Shown: in pieces, positions 7,725 through 13,798 of the stretch | Layout of the letters: each line of letters starts with the position of its first letter | Numbering within the stretch: position 1 is the first letter of the stretch | From: CAZXCQ01 sp964639275 | GTDB lineage: Bacteria > Desulfobacterota > DSM-4660 > Desulfatiglandales > Desulfatiglandaceae | Length of the DNA stretch: 14,449 bases | Direction: 5' to 3' | Assembly: GCA_964639275.1 (NCBI GenBank) | Contig: CAZXCQ010000164.1 | Span: forward strand, 1-14,449 | Notes under the pieces: model-generated | Told to the model about the DNA's origin: nothing | Databases searched by the model: none | The model's input: the letters and a program-made list of their open reading frames with translations, nothing else | Program-made: the position numbers and the translations under genes

Positions 7725-8091
7725 GGTTCATCTCCCCATATTATCGGTGAATAAGAATCGCTTCGTCTAATTACTATCGCATATATAGGACCAAAATCAA
7801 GTCAAAACTGACATAAATCCCGTATTCAGTAAAATGCTGTTTTGGCCTTGTAAGTGTTTGGAATCATTATGTGTTCTTGCCTAGGATTTCTGGGCTACAA
7901 TTATTAGTGGATTGAAAATATGATTCTATTTCAATATGTTACCATTCTATAAAAACCTTCACGTGGCGCCTTACCCCTCCCGGCGATATTGTGATATTTG
8001 AGCGAAAAGCGGGATGTCCCGAAAAGCAAAACCCCATTTCTCAAACGGAATAGCAGTTTTTGCCTACTAATGAGCTGTTGGATTTTTTGTA
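7725..8091. other. AT-rich intergenic tract with small palindromes
   Basis: No gene seen on either strand. It contains an AT-rich inverted repeat (ATTGAAAATA and TATTTCAAT, about 7911-7935) and the dyad CGGGATGTCCCG (8010-8021). The dyad is flanked by a direct repeat of CGAAAAGC (8003-8010 and 8020-8027). These may be remnants of mobile-element ends. Confidence 0.4.
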
Positions 8092-8120
8092 TTGACCTTT
8101 GGCCTCCAAACCTTTAGCAT
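8092..8120 (+). promoter_or_regulatory. Sigma-70-type promoter before the IHF-like remnant
   Basis: TTGACC and TAGCAT are separated by exactly 17 bases, about 64 bases upstream of the ATG at 8184. TTGACC matches the -35 consensus at five of six positions; the -10 is weaker. Confidence 0.45.
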
Positions 8121-8183
8121 TAGTCTGATTTGACCCCTCGGATAAGCACTTGAACCATATTGCTTTAAAAAGAGCTTAGGTCA

Positions 8184-8363
8184 ATGAGCATCTCCAAAGC
8201 CCATCTGATAAACTCAATATGCACTCGCTTTGACCTCCCCAGGTGCCACTCCGCCCGACCTACCGAATCTCTTCTGGAAATCATCAAGATGACCCTGCAA
8301 AATGGTGAAGATATTTCAGACATATCGAAGGGGCTATTTCAAGGGAACCAATCCCCTCCATAG
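8184..8363 (+). pseudogene. N-terminal remnant of an IHF/HU-family DNA-binding protein
   Basis: This 59-codon frame begins MSISKAHLINSICTRFDLPR and continues TESLLEIIKMTLQNGEDIS. It follows the first two helices of IHF-alpha/HU proteins (pattern LTKADLVNSIYxxLGxSKKE ... ESLLEIIKETLENGEDV). It then reaches a stop after unrelated residues, so the beta-ribbon arms and the Pro-bearing DNA-bending tips are absent. The family is normally 90-105 residues. The upstream TTAGG is a weak ribosome binding site, but a promoter-like sequence is present at 8092-8120. A truncated dimerisation half is conceivable, though decay is simpler. I am fairly confident of the family and less so of the pseudogene status. 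Confidence 0.6.
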
Positions 8364-8649
8364 AAAAAATCTGGCTGGTCCTTTGTTGATTCTTTTCATC
8401 TTAATCCTGGTGATTCCACTTTTAAACGTTAAATATCAACTAGTTATAAAACAGCCATCACACTGCGTTGCAAATCGATAGGTACTCGTTTTTACGAAAA
8501 ACCTCATGATCAATCAAATAAATGTTAAGATATTATTTGAAACCCTTTCATTAAACCTTCCCTTGTGAAAATAAAGAATGAAATTAAATAACAGGGACTT
8601 AACACGATTCATACCGATCAGATGATCCTAAAATAATTCAAATAAACTC
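8364..8649. other. AT-rich interval, probable left flank of the large transposase element
   Basis: No gene. The left end of the element carrying the 789-residue transposase should lie here. I compared it by eye with the reverse complement of 11084-11245 and found only short matches (for example TGATCCT at 8623-8629 against 11143-11149), too weak to call terminal inverted repeats. Confidence 0.3.
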
Positions 8650-8678
8650 TTTACATTATATCGGATTTGTGCTATGAT
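8650..8678 (+). promoter_or_regulatory. Sigma-70-type promoter of the transposase gene
   Basis: TTTACA (8650-8655) and TATGAT (8673-8678) are separated by 17 bases. Each matches its consensus at five of six positions. Transcription would begin near 8685, about 29 bases before the ATG. Confidence 0.7.
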
Positions 8679-8708
8679 CCCTCAATTAATACCTTTACTA
8701 ATGGAGGG
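8679..8708 (+). promoter_or_regulatory. Hairpin enclosing the transposase ribosome binding site
   Basis: CCCTC-A-ATTA (8679-8688) pairs with TAAT-G-GAGGG (8699-8708): nine base pairs with one A/G mismatch and a 10-base loop. The 3' arm contains the Shine-Dalgarno GGAGGG (8703-8708) for the ATG at 8714. The outer CCCTC lies between the -10 box and the likely start site, so only transcripts begun further upstream would contain the whole stem. Confidence 0.6.
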
Positions 8709-8713
8709 ATCTC

Positions 8714-11083
8714 ATGGCTGTCATCTATCCACATTTCCTGCAAGACATTCTCAACGTCCATGTCAATATTCAGAATCAAATCCCTTACCCCTTCTTCGAC
8801 AACGCCTGTATTCGTTACGAAGCCTTGAGGTCCGTTCTAGTAGAGGGGATTAAGATCAAAACGGTCATGGATAAATACGGACTGACAGATTATGCATATC
8901 GAAAAAGTTGCTCAGCTTTTCATCAATTTGGCACCCCTGGACTCATTGGAATCGACTCTAAACAGTTGAGCGAAGACTTGCCTATTGAAGTAGAGCGAAT
9001 GGTCTTCGTTCTCAAAAAAGCAAGACCATGGATTCCCGCAACAAAAATGATTCTTATCATTAAAGGGTTCAACTACGATGTTCCCCTTTCACTCATGCGC
9101 CATCTTTATGCTTCCTATGGTTGGGCACTCGGAACCAAACCTTATACTCAGGTGGATTTTTACTCCTTAAATCTTAAAGTCACCAGACTTATTAAACTTC
9201 AGTCCCAATCTATTGAAAAAGATTCTTTCTTTGACAACAACGATCCTCTACAGCGTCTCCTTGAAGTTTTCCGTACGATGGGAACCAGAGGGATTACCAA
9301 TCGCTATCCGGGCTCCAGGGTTTGTTTTGAACAACATAAAAAGAATTTCTTCTCCCTGGGGCTTTTGGGCCTCCTGGATCGATCCCGCTCTTGCTTCCGA
9401 AATTCCAAATTGGGCTTCGCTGAGGAAGGCAGAATCATCCTTTGCAAAATTCAGGAACCGCAAAAAGATGAAGCTTACTATCTGAAGATATTGGAGAGCA
9501 AAAAAATCCACGTTGTCCCCACATGCATAACAAACATCTTCACCCGATGGAAGGTTAGTCAATTCCAGTCTCAATTTATAGGAGAGCTTGAACGTCTCCT
9601 TGAACCGGAAAAAGACAAGGAGACTTTCATCCTCCCCATTAGGGAGTTGCCCCCAGCACGTCCCATAGGATTAGACCTGGGCTTTATCTCTTTTGTAAAA
9701 GAATTGGCTCAACAACCAACACCTCTTGCAAAGCCCGGCATCTTTCTCTTTCTTCCTTACTTGAATCGTGTGAAACTCTTTGAGAAGGCCTCTTGCATCA
9801 TGGATATAGATCCGGCCAAAGGATATAGTTGGTTCTCAGTGCTTCTACTCAATCTGGGCAGAATACTTGGAGGAATTTCTTCCGTATCTAAGGCCTGCCG
9901 AACCCATGAGCTCACTATCCCTCTTATTGCAGGCTTGGTGGCCATGCCTTCAAAGGATTCTTTTTTGAATAAATTGGCTACCATCGATGATGACCAACTA
10001 CTTCAATTGAGACAGCATTTGACTCAAGCAGCAAAATTGCATCAACTCATTGAAGGAAACCGTATGGCTTTTGACTTTAAAATGAGAGACTTTACCGGCG
10101 ATGATGTAGAGCTTAAAAACATCGGCAAAGCTCCTTCACCAAAAAGAAAGATTTGCTTTCCAGGATTCCGGCCCCACCTCGCCTGGGATGTAGATACAGG
10201 GGCCCCCATTTCTCTTGAATTTCGAAACGGTAAAGCCAGAGCTTCTACAACGATTAAAAGATTTATCAGAGAGCTTATTTTACAATCTTTAGGAAATCAG
10301 GCAATAGAACATGTCTATCTCGACAGTGAATATACAGCCGAACATGTTTGGAAATTTATTGTCGATCCGCAAAAGGGTCTAGGGGCCGACTTAACCATGT
10401 GTATCAAACAAAACAAAAAGGTCAAAAAGCTTATTGATTCATTCCTTGAAACAAACCCAACCTGGCTCTATTATGATGAAGATCATACCTATGCCGATAA
10501 GACTTTCCACATTCCAATTCAGCACACTGAAAAAACCCTTCAATGTGTCCTCAAACGCAAGGAATCTAACGGTAACTTGAGATGCTTTGGTTCCACATTG
10601 AAAGGTCTAGATAGCATGGGTATTCTCGAAGAATATAGAGCTCGCTGCACAATTGAAATCGGCATCAAAGATCTCATCGAGAATTACTTTTTCAACAACA
10701 TTCCTGGGATCGATCCCCATCGTATCAACATCCATTATTTTGTTGTAACACTGGCCCGCATCCTGTATGAGATGTTTTGTCAGGATTATGAAGAAGCTCG
10801 AAATCCAGATGGCACCAAGAAAACAATAGACACCTTAAGATCTGAATTTATTACAGGATCCAACGCCACACTTTCCAGAGATAAAGATCAACTTATTCTC
10901 ACGTGGAAAGATTATTATCCTGAAAAACAGCACAAAATATTAGAAACTTTATTTAACAAGCTAAATGAACAATCTCAACAAGGCTTCCCTTTCTTGGGAA
11001 ATCTCAGATTGAGATTCCAAATAGATCCGCCCCGCCCTAAAGAAATTTATAATCAATTTAAACGCCGAACCCTTGAATTTTGA
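8714..11083 (+). CDS. Large DDE transposase, IS4-superfamily-like, with tandem HTH modules
   Basis: The 789-residue protein is intact, with GGAGGG spaced 5 bases from the ATG. Two related N-terminal modules (about residues 32-142 and 178-285) each have a helix-turn-helix, an FxxxGxxGL-type linker and a second winged-helix-like part, as in IS481/Mu-type transposases. The catalytic core shows D454 in AFDFKMRDFTGDD, D537 in HVYLDSEYT and E648 in YRARCTIEIGIKDLIENY. The last fits the IS4 Y-x2-R-x3-E signature, although the usual downstream Lys is shifted. Spacings of about 82 and 110 residues suit an IS4-like fold with a beta insertion. A C-terminal tail of about 120 residues has no recognised domain. 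Base composition is AT-leaning, unlike the GC-rich block to the right. Family placement is by motif only, and element ends are undefined. Confidence 0.8.
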   Translation: MAVIYPHFLQDILNVHVNIQNQIPYPFFDNACIRYEALRSVLVEGIKIKTVMDKYGLTDYAYRKSCSAFHQFGTPGLIGIDSKQLSEDLPIEVERMVFVLKKARPWIPATKMILIIKGFNYDVPLSLMRHLYASYGWALGTKPYTQVDFYSLNLKVTRLIKLQSQSIEKDSFFDNNDPLQRLLEVFRTMGTRGITNRYPGSRVCFEQHKKNFFSLGLLGLLDRSRSCFRNSKLGFAEEGRIILCKIQEPQKDEAYYLKILESKKIHVVPTCITNIFTRWKVSQFQSQFIGELERLLEPEKDKETFILPIRELPPARPIGLDLGFISFVKELAQQPTPLAKPGIFLFLPYLNRVKLFEKASCIMDIDPAKGYSWFSVLLLNLGRILGGISSVSKACRTHELTIPLIAGLVAMPSKDSFLNKLATIDDDQLLQLRQHLTQAAKLHQLIEGNRMAFDFKMRDFTGDDVELKNIGKAPSPKRKICFPGFRPHLAWDVDTGAPISLEFRNGKARASTTIKRFIRELILQSLGNQAIEHVYLDSEYTAEHVWKFIVDPQKGLGADLTMCIKQNKKVKKLIDSFLETNPTWLYYDEDHTYADKTFHIPIQHTEKTLQCVLKRKESNGNLRCFGSTLKGLDSMGILEEYRARCTIEIGIKDLIENYFFNNIPGIDPHRINIHYFVVTLARILYEMFCQDYEEARNPDGTKKTIDTLRSEFITGSNATLSRDKDQLILTWKDYYPEKQHKILETLFNKLNEQSQQGFPFLGNLRLRFQIDPPRPKEIYNQFKRRTLEF

Positions 11084-11165
11084 TTGCAGTTTTTATGATC
11101 ACCTCTGTGAAATCGCCCCCTCGATATGTCTGTATTTAAATTCAGGATCAATCACTATAGGATTG

Positions 11166-11193
11166 GCGATTGTCGATTTGCGATTGTCGATTG
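11166..11193. repeat. 14-bp imperfect tandem repeat
   Basis: GCGATTGTCGATTT followed directly by GCGATTGTCGATTG (13 of 14 identical), preceded by GGATTG. It lies between the transposase stop at 11083 and the recognisable end of the IS1-like remnant, so it may mark a junction. Confidence 0.7.
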
Positions 11194-11616
11194 AAAAATA
11201 TCTAAAAAACAAGATGATAAATCCCCAAGAACCCAAAAACATTTTCTTGAACACTATAGTTTTGGCCTTCTGGGGCGGCCCCTGTTTCCCGGTTTTAGCT
11301 TGCTCCTCCAAGTGGCTAAAATGCTCCACCAGAGCCGTTTCATAATGCGGTAATTCCTCTGATGTGAAAAGGGGCTTTGCTCTAATTCGGCTTAGCAAGT
11401 CCGTGATGAAGTATTTGCAATCCTCTAATGTCCTTTGCCCAGCGAAGAAATTGATTATCAACTTTAAATCAAGATCTAAAGATGACCAAATCCAACGGCG
11501 GCCATACTTTCTTTCGAAGTCTTCCTCTGAAAGAGATTTCTTTTTTATAAAGGTCCACAGTTCATCTAGTTGACATTCGATGAAGCATAAATCGTGAATC
11601 AGATTTGAAAGAATGA

Positions 11617-11624
11617 TCTTGCAA
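11617..11624. repeat. Target-site duplication, left copy
   Basis: TCTTGCAA directly abuts the left terminal repeat and is repeated exactly at 11942-11949. Confidence 0.85.
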
Positions 11625-11941
11625 GGGTGTACGCCTGATATTACGTTATATAAAGCGAAAAACCTGATAATGAAATCTAGAGACTATATGAGACTCGGAC
11701 CGAAAAGCAAAACTCCTGTTATTCATGCTTCAAACATTTCCTTCTTGGAAAATCAAATCAGCTTCTCTTCTGTCATTGAAGCTCCTTTGACAGAGTCTCA
11801 GAAACAGGCTCCAAGAGCACTTGAGGTGAAAATATGGCAAAATATGGTATGATGGGTCCATTTTGTCATATATGTGAAGGATCAAACCGTAACAAGCCGA
11901 TTTTTAAGTACAAAAAACTACGTAATATGAGGCGTACACCC
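11625..11941. mobile_element. 317-bp MITE-like element with 22-bp terminal inverted repeats
   Basis: The left end (11625-11646) reads GGGTGTACGCCT, then G, then ATATTACGT. The right end, read on the minus strand from 11941 to 11920, is the same except for C at the middle base, so 21 of 22 positions match. Perfect 8-bp direct repeats (TCTTGCAA) flank it as a target-site duplication. The interior has no transposase domain; only short frames are present. It sits inside an IS1-like transposase remnant, whose frame becomes continuous if the element and one target copy are removed. An 8-bp duplication and GG-starting ends resemble IS1595-type elements, but I cannot assign the parent. Confidence 0.88.
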
Positions 11942-11965
11942 TCTTGCAATGTTCCCCGGCTTTAA
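11834..11965 (+). CDS. Possible 43-codon ORF reading out of the miniature element
   Basis: ATG at 11834 is preceded by GAGGTG with a 5-base gap. The frame encodes MAKYGMMGPFCHICEGSNRN followed by a lysine-rich stretch, crosses the right terminal repeat, and ends in flanking DNA. CHIC is a possible metal-binding pair and the product is basic. It might be a remnant of the parent element's gene or chance. No family is recognised. Confidence 0.2.
   Translation: MAKYGMMGPFCHICEGSNRNKPIFKYKKLRNMRRTPSCNVPRL
11942..11949. repeat. Target-site duplication, right copy
   Basis: TCTTGCAA directly follows the right terminal repeat and is identical to 11617-11624. Confidence 0.85.
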
Positions 11966-12212
11966 GTACGACACGGTTAACACCGTCTTTATCTAGCTCA
12001 AGGAGCTTAATTTAACCCTTTATTAGGGCGATACTTGCGAAGTTCGGGATAAATATTCACCCTTCCGTAAGAACCCATCAACAGATACTTTTCGAAATTC
12101 CCGCAAAGGGGGAAATCCAGGGAAATCAACCAGTTCTGCATTCGCACCTTCGCTGAAGTTACGGCCTTGTAGGCTTTTTGTGAGACCGTCAAAAATAAAT
12201 TACATAAACGAC

Positions 12213-12242
12213 TTGACAGAATTACGACGTGTGTCGTATATT
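12213..12242 (+). promoter_or_regulatory. BlaI-type promoter with overlapping operator
   Basis: TTGACA (12213-12218) and TATATT (12237-12242) form a promoter with an 18-base spacer. The spacer contains the perfect palindrome TACGAC-GTGT-GTCGTA (12223-12238), which overlaps the -10 box. BlaI/MecI/CopY repressors bind such short TAC/GTA dyads, so this is the probable autoregulatory operator of the gene starting at 12279. Confidence 0.75.
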
Positions 12243-12278
12243 ATCTAGGATGCACGTCGGAACTTGAAGGAGGCTGTC

Positions 12279-12674
12279 ATGACAACAAGAAACCAGATGC
12301 CTTTGCCGGGAGGAAACCTAGAGTTAGGCCTTATCAGCGTCCTGTGGACGCGCGGGGAAGCCACGACACGAGAGCTCTTCGATGCAGTCGGTGAATCCCG
12401 GGGCATCGTGTATACCACGGTGGCGAAGGTCCTTGATCGGCTCGTCGAAAAGGGGCTCGTGAAGCGCCGCCGCCTTGGCCGGGTCTATGTCTACTCTGCT
12501 GTGGTCAAGCGGGCCGAGACACAACGGGCGATGGCTCGCACGCTGCTCGAGCAGATTGTGGGCGAAGACCCGGAGCCTGCCGTCGCGGCTCTGATCGGCG
12601 CGATGGAAGATGTATCGCCGGCGCTCCTCGACCAACTGGCCACTGAGCTCGCCGCGCGGAAGGGAGGGCAATGA
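12279..12674 (+). CDS. BlaI/MecI/CopY-family transcriptional repressor
   Basis: The 131-residue product has the BlaI winged helix at about residues 13-75. It begins LELGLISVLWTRGEATTREL, followed by the recognition helix YTTVAKVLDRLVEKGLVKR and the wing RRLGRVYVYSAV. The C-terminal helices (about 80-128) would dimerise. The frame opens at a TTG at 12264, but AAGGAGG lies 6 bases before the ATG at 12279, which I take as the start. The repressor should bind the palindrome in its own promoter and be inactivated through the M56-type protease encoded next, with which it shares an ATGA overlap. The absence of a beta-lactamase and the presence of an efflux gene point to control of efflux or envelope functions. 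Confidence 0.92.
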   Translation: MTTRNQMPLPGGNLELGLISVLWTRGEATTRELFDAVGESRGIVYTTVAKVLDRLVEKGLVKRRRLGRVYVYSAVVKRAETQRAMARTLLEQIVGEDPEPAVAALIGAMEDVSPALLDQLATELAARKGGQ

Positions 12675-13531
12675 TGGCCCTGTGGATTGCATTTCCTGCG
12701 CTTGCCGCTGCGCTGTTCGGCACCGTCGTCTGGGTTACGGCGGCAGGGGTGGGCCACCAGGGACGAGTCAGAGACCTTTCGGTGTCCAAAACGAGAGCAT
12801 GGTGGCGACTCGTCTGGCCGGTCTTTGCCGGGGCACTAGTCGTCGCATTCCTGACCGGGTGGGCCCTTCAAGAGGCCAACCCCGCGGACGAGTGGGTAAC
12901 CCTCAAGGTGCGAGCGCTCGCCGGAGTGGTTCTCGCTGTGGTTCTGCGCGCTCTCTTGCGTGCTCTTCGCTCCGTGCGCGCTGCCAGACATGCGGGGGGT
13001 CCGATCGTGACCGTCGGTCTCCTCCGCTGTCGCACAGTGATCTCTGACGCCTTCGAAAAAGCGGCGAGCCCGCAGGTCCTCGCTGCGGCCTTGGCCCATG
13101 AGGCCGCGCATGCGCGGTATCGTGATCCAGTTCGGATCTGGATGGCCCAGATCGCTACCGACCTGCAGTGGCCCATGCCGAGAGCGCGTCGCCGATTCAG
13201 GAACTGGGTGCTTGCCCTCGAGATGTGCCGTGACGACGAGGCCATTGACTCTGGCGCCACTCCAACCGCGCTTGCCGAGAGTATCCTCCTGGCAGCGCGG
13301 CTCCACTCCGGATGTGCCACCTTGTCGCGCGCGGCCGTCACCGGTAGTGGCGAGGGCCTCGTGCTTCGCGTCCGGAGACTGTTGTCCAAACCCGCCGTGT
13401 CTGGGGATGGAACGATGCCTCGACAGCGTTTGACGGGACTCTGGTGTTACGCCGCCATCGCTGTAGCGGGGTGGCTGGGTGCTCTTTACGGTGACGCACT
13501 GCTCATGCTGCTTCCGGGGGTAGGGCGATGA
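12671..13531 (+). CDS. M56-type membrane metallopeptidase (BlaR1-like, no sensor domain)
   Basis: The product has about 286 residues. Hydrophobic segments lie at about 5-25, 47-66, 83-97 and 257-275. Between the third and fourth is a zinc-peptidase site: HEAAH (H143, E144, H147) and the downstream LEMCRDDEA, where E184 is the likely third ligand. This is the BlaR1/MecR1 protease module, thought to lead to cleavage of the cognate BlaI repressor. The large extracellular penicillin-binding sensor of BlaR1 is missing, so the signal is unlikely to be a beta-lactam. The start overlaps the repressor stop (ATGA). A second ATG at 12674 is better spaced from GGGAGGG (12661-12668 region), so the true N-terminus may be one residue shorter. 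Confidence 0.85.
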   Translation: MMALWIAFPALAAALFGTVVWVTAAGVGHQGRVRDLSVSKTRAWWRLVWPVFAGALVVAFLTGWALQEANPADEWVTLKVRALAGVVLAVVLRALLRALRSVRAARHAGGPIVTVGLLRCRTVISDAFEKAASPQVLAAALAHEAAHARYRDPVRIWMAQIATDLQWPMPRARRRFRNWVLALEMCRDDEAIDSGATPTALAESILLAARLHSGCATLSRAAVTGSGEGLVLRVRRLLSKPAVSGDGTMPRQRLTGLWCYAAIAVAGWLGALYGDALLMLLPGVGR

Positions 13532-13798
13532 AGTGCTAGATCACTCTGCTGTCCGCTCTCTTAATCATCGAGGGGTATAGCGGCAGATGAGATGATCGCG
13601 GGATATATACACTTCGGCCGCAGGGCATCCATGCCGATGATCGTGTCGTCTTGTCGCAAAAGGGGCGTGAAATGGTCGGGTAGCGGCTAGGACAAGCTGG
13701 TGATTGTGCAGGTGGCGGAGGGCCGTAATATCTCAAAAAGTTCGGATAAGAGATGGAAAAAGTGCAGGACATTAGTCACCATGGAGGCTATGCGCACA
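13532..13798. other. Gap between the peptidase and efflux genes
   Basis: This 267-base interval holds no gene I can support. Short plus-strand frames are broken by stops, and the minus-strand frame across most of it has no ribosome binding site. Its composition stays fairly GC-rich, so it may be a decayed small gene of the same acquired block. No clear terminator or second operator copy is seen. Confidence 0.4.

Larger units (their letters stand above)
11099..12011 (-). pseudogene. IS1-like transposase pseudogene, split by a miniature element
   Basis: On the minus strand, LLELDKDGVNRVVLKAGEHC (from about 12005) is cut at the 317-bp insertion. It resumes as KIILSNLIHDLCFIECQLDE and continues through LWTFIKKK, RRWIWSS, GQRTLEDCKYF, PLFTSEELPHYETALVEHF and TGKQGPP. 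These match the core of IS1-superfamily transposases (RLLGVDKxTVxRxLxxAGExC; VQxDExWxFV; GxRTxE; FTSDxxxxYxxAL; TGKRGRP). Recognisable similarity ends near 11240, although the frame stays open to 11099. The 5' end with the zinc finger is lost: a stop lies in frame at 12012-12014. The second catalytic region reads SEEL where relatives usually have SDEL. The gene is dead by truncation at both ends as well as by insertion. Confidence 0.75.

Noticed and set aside
8019..11713. 14-bp direct match CCGAAAAGCAAAAC at 8019-8032 and 11700-11713, on either side of the large transposase
   Set aside because: One shared 14-mer is roughly what chance gives in a window of this size. The copies are not at element borders; the second lies inside the miniature element.
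11625..11941. Miniature element as a substrate of the 789-residue transposase
   Set aside because: Its ends (GGGTGTACGCC) do not occur near the borders of that gene, so there is no sequence link between them.
12007..12192. 61-codon minus-strand frame upstream of the IS1-like remnant
   Set aside because: It is in a different frame from the transposase fragment, lacks the expected zinc-finger cysteines, and has no family resemblance, so I could not use it as the missing 5' end.
12671..13531. Full BlaR1 beta-lactam sensor
   Set aside because: The protein stops soon after the fourth membrane segment and has no penicillin-binding domain, so only the M56 protease module is supported.
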